Shown in pieces: positions 17,354-25,622 of a stretch of DNA of 64,000 bases. The notes below the pieces were generated by a model. It was given only the letters and a program-made list of their open reading frames with translations. It searched no databases and had not been told where the DNA came from. This DNA is from Rhodothermales bacterium (lineage in GTDB: Bacteria > Bacteroidota > Rhodothermia > Rhodothermales > Bin80). The position numbers and the translations under genes were made by a program. Numbering within the stretch: the stretch's first letter is position 1; each line of letters opens with the position of its first letter. The DNA is taken from contig JANQES010000038.1 in the NCBI GenBank assembly GCA_028278205.1, forward strand, positions 1 through 64,000, written 5' to 3'.

Positions 17354-19348
17354 TTACTCGCTCATCTGCGCGAGCACTTCGGCAATGCGATCGGGTTGCG
17401 TTGCCGTTTTTACGCCGTGCTTCAAGAAACGGCGTGCTTCGGCCCGTTCGCCTTTTTGGATCAACGCGCGGGCGAGGCCGAGGTAGGATTGGGTGTGGGT
17501 CGGTTCGATCTCAAGCGCGTGCCGGTAGTGTTCGACGGCTTCGTCGAGGCGGCCCAGTTGAGCCGAGACGAAGCCCAGATAAAACCAGGCAACGGCCATA
17601 CTCGGACGCACCGCTATCGTCTGCCTGAACTGCTCGGCGGCCTCTTCGAACCGGCGTTGCCGGGTGAGCGACAGCCCCAGGTTGAAGTGGACCTCCACCA
17701 TGTCGGATCGCTGCGCTAACGCCTGGCGGAACCAGTTTTCGGCTTCTACCAGTTCATCCAGGCCCATATGCGTGATGCCCATCCATTGCAAGAGGATGGG
17801 ATGGTTCGGATGCTGCGCCAGCAAGGTCTGGAGTAAGTGTTCGGCCTCGTCGTAGCGCCGGTGCCGGACCAGCCCATTCGCCAGATCGAAATAAGGCATG
17901 GTCTCGGTGGGCTGCGCGATCTCGATCATGTCTTCCAGGTAATCGACGAGATCGGGGGTGGGGCGCGCCCGTAGTTGCGCCACCGTCAGGTAGATCTGAC
18001 CGAGCGTCCCCTCCGGCGCGTGTTCCGGCGTCAGAAACTCGACGCCTTCGATGACGTGATCGATCTCCTGAAGCGGCGCGAGCCGCTCGGGCTCATTGTC
18101 GGCGCGGCGCTGGATGTTGTGATCCGTCATCACCACGTGGATCACGTCCTGCGTGCGGCGCTGCGGCATGTGGCAGGCAGTGCAGTCGTCCGGGGCGATC
18201 GCTGCCGGGGCCGGCGGCTCGGCGTGCGGTTCGTGGCAACTCAGGCACACCGCGCCGTAATGCGCCACCCGTTCTTCCTGCGGCACCTTGCGATGCGGGT
18301 TGTGGCAGGTGATGCACGTCAAAGCCCCCGCGCTCTTCTGAAAGCACGCGCTCTGCTGCAGCCGGTAGGCGTGATGGTTGATCTCAAAACGCTCTTCGCG
18401 CGATTTTTCCTTCTCTCGTACGTCTACGTGAAGCAGGTAATCGGTGAGCGCTTCGCCGGGCCGGAACGAATAGTCTGCGCGGTCGAACCGGCGGGTGCCG
18501 ATGACCGAGATGGCCGGCAGCATGTGACACTGGAAGCACACCGCATCGCGCCGCTCCGGATGCAGACGCGCCGGATTGACGATGGACGCTCGGATGCCTT
18601 CGAGGCTTCGCTCGCTGCCCAGGGCGGTGCGTACGTGCTCGGCGCCCGGCCCGTGGCAGCGCTGGCATCCCGTGCCTTCGGGCAACTGTTTCGGGAAAAG
18701 GTGGGGTTCCCAGCGCGCGTCGCTGCCTGCCGGCACGTTGGGGAAGGCATTGTGGCAAAACATACACTCGCGCCGCACCTGCCGCTGAAGCCCTTGATGA
18801 TACTTGCTGTCGTAGCCGGGCGACATGCGCCACTCCTCGGTCTCGGTGTACCAGTCTATCGGCAGTTGGAAGAGTTCGCCCGTCTCGGTCTGGTAGAGAT
18901 AACTGCGCGTCTTATTGCCGGAGCCGAGGATCCAATCGACCTCCCGTTCGAAGACGTTGATGGGCTGGCCGTCGTCGTCGTGTTGATAGCGTTTGAAGAA
19001 CATCCGGTCGCCGCGCAGGCGCATCTCATAATAGCGCTCCGAGGCTGGATGAAAGTACGGCTCGGCCTCGAAATCCTCGATATAAACCTCCGGCCTCGGC
19101 TTCGCAAACGACCGCGACATCCCCACGTCCTGGTATGACGTGAAGAGATCGATGTGGCAGGTGGCGCAGGCCGAGTCTGGGAGGTATCCGGCAGCGGCGC
19201 CTTCCGTGACGGCATAGCCGAACGGCCTTTGAAGATCCTGCTCCGAAGCGGCCTCCTCCGGCGTCACGCGCAACGCAACGATCACCCAGACCGCCACGAT
19301 CCCCACGACGGCCACGACGAGCCAGGGTACGATTTTGAGGTTTTGCAT
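17354..19348 (-). CDS. Membrane-anchored heptaheme cytochrome c with C-terminal TPR repeats
   Basis: A 664-residue protein. Residues 8-27 form an N-terminal membrane anchor or signal. Seven CxxCH heme-binding motifs follow: 61-65, 195-199, 228-232, 271-275, 345-349, 368-372 and 389-393, in a layout like cytochrome c554/NrfA-type multiheme domains. From about 485 to the end are five or so TPR repeats (34-residue pattern, for example AVAWFYLGFVSAQLGRLDEA). Heme attachment requires export, so the protein faces the periplasm. Its redox partner is unknown; no nitrogen-cycle genes are adjacent. The ATG at 19348 was preferred over 19372 because it begins the hydrophobic leader. Confidence 0.88.
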   Translation of the reverse strand: MQNLKIVPWLVVAVVGIVAVWVIVALRVTPEEAASEQDLQRPFGYAVTEGAAAGYLPDSACATCHIDLFTSYQDVGMSRSFAKPRPEVYIEDFEAEPYFHPASERYYEMRLRGDRMFFKRYQHDDDGQPINVFEREVDWILGSGNKTRSYLYQTETGELFQLPIDWYTETEEWRMSPGYDSKYHQGLQRQVRRECMFCHNAFPNVPAGSDARWEPHLFPKQLPEGTGCQRCHGPGAEHVRTALGSERSLEGIRASIVNPARLHPERRDAVCFQCHMLPAISVIGTRRFDRADYSFRPGEALTDYLLHVDVREKEKSREERFEINHHAYRLQQSACFQKSAGALTCITCHNPHRKVPQEERVAHYGAVCLSCHEPHAEPPAPAAIAPDDCTACHMPQRRTQDVIHVVMTDHNIQRRADNEPERLAPLQEIDHVIEGVEFLTPEHAPEGTLGQIYLTVAQLRARPTPDLVDYLEDMIEIAQPTETMPYFDLANGLVRHRRYDEAEHLLQTLLAQHPNHPILLQWMGITHMGLDELVEAENWFRQALAQRSDMVEVHFNLGLSLTRQRRFEEAAEQFRQTIAVRPSMAVAWFYLGFVSAQLGRLDEAVEHYRHALEIEPTHTQSYLGLARALIQKGERAEARRFLKHGVKTATQPDRIAEVLAQMSE

Positions 19349-19353
19349 AAGGA

Positions 19354-19431
19354 CAAATGAGCAAATGGGCAAATGGGCAAATAGGCAAGCAAGTTATCAT
19401 TTGCCATTTGCCCACTTGCAATTTGCCCAAG
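19354..19431. repeat. Inverted 8 bp array, CAAATGGG family, copy 1
   Basis: The left arm (19354-19391) repeats CAAATGAG, CAAATGGG and CAAATAGG. The right arm (19398-19430) carries the complements (ATTTGCC, TTTGCCCA). The same family occurs at 25492-25607 and 31509-31605. It fills the gap between the sulfatase and cytochrome genes, which point the same way. Confidence 0.7.
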
Positions 19432-19434
19432 AAA

Positions 19435-20829
19435 TCAATCATCCCCCGGCATCGACCAGTGCTCCGAGGGGGTTCGGGTTTGGTGGATGAGGGCGCGGAG
19501 GCTGTCGGCCAGGGCCGGGTGGCCGGCGGCGAGGTCGCGGGTTTCGCCGGCATCTGCCGAGAGGTCGTAGAGTTCGGTATGATCCGTTTCCCAGAAATAG
19601 ACCGCCTTGTAGTGGTTCTTGCGGACGGCCTGCTTCGGCGCGTTGCCTTCGTGAAATTCCCAGTAGAGATACTCGTGGGTGGGTTGTTCCCGGCCTTGGA
19701 GGGTCGGGAGGAACGAGAGGCCGTCGGTCTCCGGCGGGGTCAGGTCGGCGGCTTCGGCAGCCGTGGGGAGGAAGTCCCAGAACGCCGAGGGGTGATCGGT
19801 CGTGCCGCCCGGCGCAATCGTGCCCGGCCATCGCGCAATCATCGGCACGCGGATGCCGCCGTCGTAGAGGTCGCGTTTGATGCCGCGCAGCGGGCCGCTG
19901 CTTTCGAAGAATTTCGGATCGCGCCCACCTTCTTTGTGCGGGCCGTTGTCGCTGGTAAAGAGCACGAGGGTGTGCTCGTCGAGGCCGAGGGTTTGCAGGA
20001 GATCGAGCAGGCGGCCCACGTCGGCATCCATGCGCGAGACCATTGCCGCCATGCCTTTGTGCGCGTCGGTCCAGTCTTCGTTTTCATAAGCGCCGTAGTC
20101 CGGCACCTCCATTCCATGCTCGCCGGCCCAGCGGCTCTCGTTGTTGGCGTGGGGAATCGTATAAGCCAGGTAGAGAAAGAAAGGCTGATCTTTATTGCGT
20201 TCGACGAAGGCCAGCGCTTCTTCGGTAAACAGGTCGTGCGAATACTGCACCTTCTCCGTGGCATAGCTGCCGATGCCCTTCGCATACCCTTCCTGAACGA
20301 TCTCGACGACGTTGTCGAGCGGCACCTGCTCGTCGTTGCGCCAGAGGTAATCGGGATAGAAATTGTGGGCGCGGATCTGGTTGAGATAGCCGAAGAAATA
20401 ATCGAAACCCTGTGCGTTGGGCACGCCCGTCGATTCGGCCTCGCCCAGGCCCCACTTGCCGATCAGCCCCGTGGTGTAGCCGCCGTCTTTGAGCACTTCG
20501 GCCACGGTGACGTCTTCGGGTTCGAGGGGGACGACGCCGTTGCCCCGGACGCGGCAATGGCCGGTGTGCAGGCCCGTCATCAGCACGCACCGCGAGGGGG
20601 CGCAGACGGTGCTGCCGGCGTAATGATCGGTGAAGCGGATGCCTTCGGCGGCCATCCGGTCGAGGTGGGGCGTCTGGATTTTTTGCTGCCCGTAGCTGCC
20701 CAGGTCGCCATAGCCGAGGTCGTCGGCGAGGATGAAAATGATGTTGGGCGGGCGCTCCGGCGCAGCCTCCCGGCATCCCGCTGAGCAGACCGCGCAGGCC
20801 AAAGCGAGGAGGAGGAATCGGTGTTTCAT
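19435..20829 (-). CDS. Sulfatase, arylsulfatase A-like lipoprotein
   Basis: A 464-residue type I sulfatase. The N-terminus carries a lipoprotein signal with lipobox SAGC (C19). DD at 36-37 in FILADDLGYGDLG binds the metal, and C76 in the CAPSR motif is the residue converted to formylglycine. FTSDNGPHKEGG and the C-terminal YDLSADAGETRDLA are family landmarks. It would remove sulfate esters from glycans at the cell surface. The start at 20829 begins the lipoprotein leader. Confidence 0.92.
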   Translation of the reverse strand: MKHRFLLLALACAVCSAGCREAAPERPPNIIFILADDLGYGDLGSYGQQKIQTPHLDRMAAEGIRFTDHYAGSTVCAPSRCVLMTGLHTGHCRVRGNGVVPLEPEDVTVAEVLKDGGYTTGLIGKWGLGEAESTGVPNAQGFDYFFGYLNQIRAHNFYPDYLWRNDEQVPLDNVVEIVQEGYAKGIGSYATEKVQYSHDLFTEEALAFVERNKDQPFFLYLAYTIPHANNESRWAGEHGMEVPDYGAYENEDWTDAHKGMAAMVSRMDADVGRLLDLLQTLGLDEHTLVLFTSDNGPHKEGGRDPKFFESSGPLRGIKRDLYDGGIRVPMIARWPGTIAPGGTTDHPSAFWDFLPTAAEAADLTPPETDGLSFLPTLQGREQPTHEYLYWEFHEGNAPKQAVRKNHYKAVYFWETDHTELYDLSADAGETRDLAAGHPALADSLRALIHQTRTPSEHWSMPGDD

Positions 20830-20905
20830 GGCGTGTGCTATTTCGTGGCGGGGTGTGTTCAACGCCCTATTTGAACGTTTCCAAATTAATCATATCACTG
20901 CCCAA

Positions 20906-21637
20906 CTACCGCATAAACAACCCGCCGTTGACGTCGAGGGTCTCGCCGGTGGTGAAGGGGTTTTCGAGCAGAAACACGACGGCGTGGGCGATGTGCTCGC
21001 TGAGGCCGTGGAAGCCCAGCGGCGTGTTGGCGGCCATCTGCTCCAGACGTTCCGGCGTCGAAAAACGCTCGTGAAAAGGCGTCAGAATCACGCCCGGCGC
21101 CACGGCATTGACGCGGATGTCCGGCGCCAGTTCGCGGGCGCTGCCGCGCGTGAACGAATCCAACGCGCCCTTGGCCGCGCCGTACAACGTCGCCGTCGGC
21201 GCACCGTGGCGGGCGGCGATAGAGGTGATGTTGACGATACTCGGCTCGGTGCCTTTTTGCAGGAGCGGCACGCACAGCCGCGTCATCAGCATCGCCGAGA
21301 ACGTGTTCAACGAGAAGATCTTCGTCATCAAGTCCCAGTTCAGCGTCTCCACCGTGTGCCGTTCGATCAGGCTGCCGGCGTTGTTGATCAGCGCGTCGAG
21401 CGTATCGGTCTTTTCCTGCACGGCGTCGACCACGCGGCGGCAGCCAGCCTCCGTCGTCAGGTCGGCCTGGACGAGGTGGGCCGTGCCGCCCTGCCCGGCG
21501 ACTGCTTCGGCCACGGTTGATGCTTCGGCCTGCGACCGGTTGTAGTGCAAGAACAGCGTGTTGTCTTTCGCCAGCGCGCGCGCCGTCGCCGCGCCGATGC
21601 CGGTGCTCGCGCCGGTAATGAGGATTGTCTTCGACAT
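20906..21637 (-). CDS. Short-chain dehydrogenase/reductase (SDR)
   Basis: A 243-residue classical SDR. The cofactor loop GASTGIG is at 9-15, NNAG at 85-88, and the catalytic triad S139, Y152 and K156 in NITS and LYGAAKG. It is NAD(P)-dependent and cytoplasmic; the substrate is unknown, probably a sugar or keto compound given the neighbours. HYNRSQAEA after the second strand suggests NADP preference, which is inference. The ATG at 21637 begins the Rossmann fold; the earlier in-frame ATG at 21697 adds a non-conserved leader. Confidence 0.88.
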   Translation of the reverse strand: MSKTILITGASTGIGAATARALAKDNTLFLHYNRSQAEASTVAEAVAGQGGTAHLVQADLTTEAGCRRVVDAVQEKTDTLDALINNAGSLIERHTVETLNWDLMTKIFSLNTFSAMLMTRLCVPLLQKGTEPSIVNITSIAARHGAPTATLYGAAKGALDSFTRGSARELAPDIRVNAVAPGVILTPFHERFSTPERLEQMAANTPLGFHGLSEHIAHAVVFLLENPFTTGETLDVNGGLFMR

Positions 21638-21798
21638 GGATGCGGGTGGGGATGATTGGAGAGGTCTGGTGGGAAGGTAATGCGGCGCCTGCATCAATCG
21701 CCATTGCTGATGTTTGATTGTAGCCTGACCTGGAACGTGCCTACGGGCGCTCCGTTTGAAAGGAGCATCAGCGCACTCTGCACGACGGCGGGGGGATT

Positions 21799-21912
21799 AT
21801 GGACAAACAATATATTGAACATCGAGATCAGGGCTACTGGATTGCCGGAAGCCGCGTCTCCCTCGATTCGATTGTTATTGCTTTTGAAAACAAGCTGAAA
21901 ACGGCGAAAACC
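21799..21912 (+). pseudogene. DUF433-like gene cut off by a palindromic repeat
   Basis: The reading frame starts MDKQYIEHRDQGYWIAGSRV and continues SLDSIVIAFENKLKTAKTI, which matches the N-terminal half of small DUF433 proteins (usually about 75 residues, often toxin-antitoxin-associated). A G-rich ribosome-binding site precedes the ATG. At residue 38-39 the frame enters a perfect hairpin repeat (21912-21946) and the C-terminal helix-turn-helix half is lost. Confidence 0.6.
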
Positions 21913-21946
21913 ATACCTGCCAGGTTTTCAAAACCTGGCAGGTATG
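21912..21946. repeat. Perfect 17 bp palindrome inserted in the DUF433-like gene
   Basis: CATACCTGCCAGGTTTT (21912-21928) faces its exact complement at 21930-21946 with a single-base loop. It interrupts the preceding reading frame. The CCTGCCAGGTTTT word resembles the AGACCTGGAAGGTCT core at 13934 only loosely. Confidence 0.75.
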
Positions 21947-21977
21947 CCCCCAATTCCCCAACCCTTAATTCGCATTA

Positions 21978-22048
21978 TTACCGCAGAGTACGCTGAGATC
22001 GCAGAGGAAGCTTCGACTTTCTCAGCGATCTCAGCGCGCTCTGCGGTT
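21978..22048. repeat. Long inverted repeat, ACCGCAGAG family
   Basis: The left arm (21978-22008, starting ACCGCAGAG and containing CGCTGAGATCGC) faces a right arm (22018-22048, containing GCGATCTCAGCG and ending CTCTGCGGT). It lies in a gap of about 480 bases between the SDR gene and a decayed hydrolase; apart from the repeats and the DUF433 fragment nothing else is seen there. Confidence 0.65.
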
Positions 22049-22086
22049 CAACCTATGCCATGTTTCGGCATCAACGCGGTAAAAAA

Positions 22087-22114
22087 TACGCAGTACGCAA
22101 CACGCAGTACGAAC
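22087..22114. repeat. Single arm of the ACGCAGT heptad family
   Basis: Words ACGCAGT, ACGCAAC, ACGCAGT and ACGAAC in tandem, nearly identical to 9367-9394. No facing complementary arm was found nearby. It touches the 3' end of the decayed hydrolase. Confidence 0.6.
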
Positions 22115-22571
22115 TAATCCACAATTGCCTGATACACCGCTACTTTGAACTGATCGCTGAGCGGGTAGGCGCCGTAGGGCATGAACTGCGTCCAGACCAT
22201 GGCGACGAGGTCTTCCTCCGGGTCGATGAAGAAGAACGTGTTGGCCGCGCCCGACCAGCCGAAGGCGCCCTCGGAGCCGAGCATCCGCGTGCGCGCCACG
22301 TCGGTGCAGACCTGCACGTCGAGGCCGAAGCCCCAGCCCGGCGCAAAATCCTCTTCAAGGTGATTAGCCGTCATCAACTCGACGGTTTTGCGGCTCAGCA
22401 GGCGCGTGCCGTCTAGCTCGCCGCCGCCCAGGAGCATCTGCGCAAATTTCAGGTAATCGGATGCAGTGGAGACGAGGCCGCACCGGAGAAAAACTGCACC
22501 GGCGCGGCAAACTGGCTCGTCGCCCCGCCATCGACGACCTCCAGACGGTCGTTATCGTTCAGCTGAACGAT
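22114..22571 (-). pseudogene. 3' fragment of a beta-lactamase-family serine hydrolase, frameshifted
   Basis: Minus-strand reading gives LEVVDGGATSQFAAPVQFFS in one frame, then, after a one-base deletion near 22475-22485, LVSTASDYLKFAQMLLGGGE and the rest of the C-terminus ending YQAIVD in another. This is the C-terminal third of class C beta-lactamase/esterase-like proteins. The N-terminal part with the SxxK nucleophile is missing; the sulfatase gene begins almost at once upstream. It is a decayed gene. Confidence 0.75.
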
Positions 22572-22663
22572 ACGGATTTCGAGCATTCTCGCAGAGGACA
22601 TAATCGCCCTGCGCAGATCGAAGCGCCAGGATAGAACCTCCACCGGCCAGATTCCAGACGACG

Positions 22664-24247
22664 TTACGGAGATCGATCAAACACCCCCACCTCATCGGCC
22701 CAGGCTTGCCAGAGTTCTTGCAACAGCCGGGCTTGCTCCGGGTTTTCGGTCGATAGATCGTGAAGCTCCGTCGGGTCGGCTTCGAGGTCGTACAACTCCC
22801 AGGCTTCGGCGCGGCGGTCGTAGGACAGTTTCCACCTGCCCTTGCGGACGGCGCGGTTGCCGATGTGCTCCCAGAACAACGTCCGCTCTTCGTCGAGGGG
22901 CTCGATCTGTGCGAAGACCGGCGCCAGGCTTTTGCCCTGCGGCGGATTCACCGGGCGGCCATCGAGCGAATCCGGATAGGCCACGCCGGTGACGTCGCCG
23001 ACGGTCGTCAGCAGGTCGATGACGTGCCCCACCTCGTCGGTGAAGCGACCCGGTTCGGCGATGCCTTTGGGCCAGTGCGCAATCAGCGGCGTGGCGATGC
23101 CGCCTTCGTGCGTCCATTGCTTGTAGAGGCGGAACGGCGTGTTCGAGGCATTGCCCCAGGGCTCTTTGTAAGCCACGTACGAGCCCCGCGCCCCGATTTC
23201 GGCCTCCGGATTGTGAAGCTGGCGACCTTCGATACTTTCGGCACAGCCGCCGTTGTCGGAGAGGAAAAAGATGAGCGTGTTGTCGAGCGCATCCATCGCT
23301 TCGAGCGTCTCCAGCACGTCGCCGATGCCCTGGTCCAGGCGGTCGATCATGGCGGCGTAGACGGCCATGCGCAGCGCCCAATCGTCCTTATTCTCCGCAT
23401 CGTCCCAGGCGGGGATTGAGGCGGGGCGCGGCGAGAGTGTGTATCGCTCATCGATCACGCCCATCTCCAGCATCCGCCTGTGCCGTTCTGCGCGCAGCGA
23501 ATCCCAGCCGATGTGGTAGCGATCCTGATATTTGGCGATGTCTTCGGGCAGCGCGTGCAGCGGCCAGTGCGGGGCAGTGTAGGCCAGGTAGAGAAAAAAC
23601 GGCGTCCCGGCGTGGTCGGCCTGATGGTTTTGGAGGAAATCGACGGCGTATTCCGAGAAGGCGTCGGTCATATAAAAGTCTTCGGCGGGCGGCTCCCAGC
23701 GTTCGTCGTCGAGGACCATCTGGCGCACGCGAGGCTGGTCTTTGATGACCTCATAATAGCTGCTGGCCCCGCTGATCAGGCCGAAATAGCGGTCGAAGCC
23801 GCGTCGCCGGGGCCAGTGCTCCGGCTTCTCGCCGACGTGCCATTTGCCGGACATATACGCGCGGTAGCCGGCCCCGCCGAGCAGTTCGGCCAGCGTCACA
23901 CTCCGGTCGTTGAGAAAGCCCTGGTACGGCCCCAGTGTGGGGTCGCTGCCGAGCGAGCTGACCATCCGTCCCATCCCGGCCAGATGCGGATACTGCCCGG
24001 TCAAGAGCGATGCCCGCGTCGGGCAGCAGCGGGCTGCGTTGTAGAAATGCCGGAAGCGCAGCCCGTTCTCGGCCAGGCGGTCGAGGTTCGGCGTGGCGAT
24101 CTCGCCGCCGTAGGGGCCGATGTCGGAATAGCCCATGTCATCGACGAGGATGATGACGACGTTGGGGCGCTCGACGGCTACCGGCGCCGTGGCGCAGGCC
24201 AGCACGTTCAGCAACAAAGCGGCGGCGAAGAAGAGGGGAAAGCGCAT
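22664..24247 (-). CDS. Sulfatase (arylsulfatase family) lipoprotein
   Basis: A 527-residue type I sulfatase with a probable lipoprotein signal (NVLAC, C18). DD at 36-37 in ILVDDMGYSDIG and the formylglycine motif C74-C-P-T-R78 are present. FFLSDNGGCAESIEGR and YDLEADPTELHDLS are family landmarks. It resembles arylsulfatases of marine glycan degraders; the substrate is unknown. The start at 24247 begins the signal peptide; upstream in-frame sequence is derived from repeat element C. Confidence 0.92.
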   Translation of the reverse strand: MRFPLFFAAALLLNVLACATAPVAVERPNVVIILVDDMGYSDIGPYGGEIATPNLDRLAENGLRFRHFYNAARCCPTRASLLTGQYPHLAGMGRMVSSLGSDPTLGPYQGFLNDRSVTLAELLGGAGYRAYMSGKWHVGEKPEHWPRRRGFDRYFGLISGASSYYEVIKDQPRVRQMVLDDERWEPPAEDFYMTDAFSEYAVDFLQNHQADHAGTPFFLYLAYTAPHWPLHALPEDIAKYQDRYHIGWDSLRAERHRRMLEMGVIDERYTLSPRPASIPAWDDAENKDDWALRMAVYAAMIDRLDQGIGDVLETLEAMDALDNTLIFFLSDNGGCAESIEGRQLHNPEAEIGARGSYVAYKEPWGNASNTPFRLYKQWTHEGGIATPLIAHWPKGIAEPGRFTDEVGHVIDLLTTVGDVTGVAYPDSLDGRPVNPPQGKSLAPVFAQIEPLDEERTLFWEHIGNRAVRKGRWKLSYDRRAEAWELYDLEADPTELHDLSTENPEQARLLQELWQAWADEVGVFDRSP

Positions 24248-24257
24248 CGGGGTGGGT

Positions 24258-24411
24258 GATTTGGATTTTAGATTTTGGATTTTGGATTTTGGATTGGGTG
24301 TTGGTCTGTCCGTATGCAGCAAACGCAAAAGCCTCAGCGGTTCCAACCGTCGCGGCTTTTTCGGATTCTAGGTCTGCGCCAGATCAACAATCCAAAATCT
24401 AAAATCCAAAA
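24258..24411. repeat. Composite inverted-heptad element, GATTTTG family, copy C
   Basis: The left arm is 24258-24295, the right arm 24387-24411. The core hairpin AAAAGCC (24327-24333) with GGCTTTT (24354-24360) surrounds TCAGCGGTTCCAACCGTCGC. It separates the divergent sulfatase and oxidoreductase genes, and must therefore overlap or neighbour both promoters. Confidence 0.75.
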
Positions 24412-24455
24412 ATGCGTACGTTATTCGAGTCCAAAAAACAAGATAACGAGACCCC

Positions 24456-25487
24456 ATGCAACCCCTCAACTTTGCGATCCTCGGCACGGGAATGGTGGCC
24501 GCGTATCACCGGCAGGCCATCGAAGCCAACGCCGATCTCGGCGCCCGGCTCACAGCCGTGGGCCATTACGATTCGGCGCGGTTCGATGAGATCAGCCGGG
24601 CGTTCGGCGTGCCGTGCCTGTCGGAGGCCGATCTTTTGGCAAGCCCAGACGTGGATGTCATTTGCATTTGCACGCCCAGCGGGCAGCACGCCGAACAGGC
24701 CGTAGCCGCCGCCGAAGCGGGCAAACACGTTTTGGTCGAAAAGCCGATGGCCCTGAACCTCGCCGATGCCGACCGGATGATCGCCGCGTGCGACGCTGCC
24801 GGGGTGCGCCTCGGCGTGTGCTTCCAGCGTCGGGCCGAGCCGCTGTTTCAGACCATCCACAACGCGCTCCGGGCCGGCGATCTGGGTGCGTTATCGCTCG
24901 GCGTCGTGACGATGCCTTACGTGCGGCCCCAGAGCTATTACGAGTCGGCGGCGTGGCGTGGCACCTGGGCGCTCGACGGCGGCGGCGTGCTGATGAACCA
25001 GGGCATCCACCTCGTCGATCTGCTCGTCTGGTACATGGGCGATCCGGTGGAGGTGCAGGCTTCGGCAGCTACGTTGCACCGCCGGATCGAGGTCGAAGAC
25101 ACACTCGCGGCTACGCTCCGCTTCGGCAACGGGGCGCTGGCTACCATCACGGCCACGACGACCGCCGCGCCGGGTTTCCCGCATCGCCTCGAACTCTACG
25201 GCACCAACGGCGGCATCCAGATAGAAGGCGAAAACGTGGGCCGGTGGACGCTCGTCGACGCCTCGCAGGCGCAGGTAGAGCCCGTCGGTTCATCGACGCC
25301 CGCCGGCGCCGGTTCCGGCGGCGACCCGCGCGGCATCGCGGCGACGGGGCACATCGCCATCGCGCGCAATTTCATCGATGCCATCCGCCACGACGCGCCG
25401 CTGCTCATCGACGGCGCAGAAGGCCGCCGCAGCCTCGCCACGGTGCTGGCCATCTATCAAGACGCCGGGCTGCTGGTGCCGGAGTAG
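24456..25487 (+). CDS. Gfo/Idh/MocA family oxidoreductase
   Basis: A 343-residue NAD(P)-dependent sugar or inositol dehydrogenase-like protein. The Rossmann motif ILGTGMVAAYH lies at 8-18, and EKPMAL near residue 96 carries the conserved lysine. GGGVLMNQGIHLVDLLVWYM matches the second domain's catalytic region with the usual histidine. It has no export signal, so it acts in the cytoplasm. It is the first gene after a divergent gap from a sulfatase, consistent with use of released sugars. Confidence 0.9.
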   Translation: MQPLNFAILGTGMVAAYHRQAIEANADLGARLTAVGHYDSARFDEISRAFGVPCLSEADLLASPDVDVICICTPSGQHAEQAVAAAEAGKHVLVEKPMALNLADADRMIAACDAAGVRLGVCFQRRAEPLFQTIHNALRAGDLGALSLGVVTMPYVRPQSYYESAAWRGTWALDGGGVLMNQGIHLVDLLVWYMGDPVEVQASAATLHRRIEVEDTLAATLRFGNGALATITATTTAAPGFPHRLELYGTNGGIQIEGENVGRWTLVDASQAQVEPVGSSTPAGAGSGGDPRGIAATGHIAIARNFIDAIRHDAPLLIDGAEGRRSLATVLAIYQDAGLLVPE

Positions 25488-25491
25488 CGGA

Positions 25492-25607
25492 GGCAAATTG
25501 GCAAATTGGCAAATGGGCAAATAAGCAAATTGGCAAGCAAACTTTAATTTGCCTATTTGCCCTTTGCAATTTGCCAATTTGCCTCATTTGCATTTTGCCA
25601 TTTGCAA
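25492..25607. repeat. Inverted 8 bp array, GCAAATTG family, copy 2
   Basis: The left arm (25492-25541) repeats GCAAATTG, GCAAATGG and GCAAATAA. The right arm (25545-25607) repeats ATTTGCCT, ATTTGCCA and TTTTGCC. It fills most of the gap between the oxidoreductase and PhoD-like genes. Confidence 0.7.
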
Positions 25608-25622
25608 ACCGTTTTCATCATC

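Noticed and set aside
21656..21898. 80-codon open frame overlapping the DUF433 fragment
   Set aside because: The overlapping frame with MDKQYIEHRDQGYWIAG matches a real family, whereas this one shows none.
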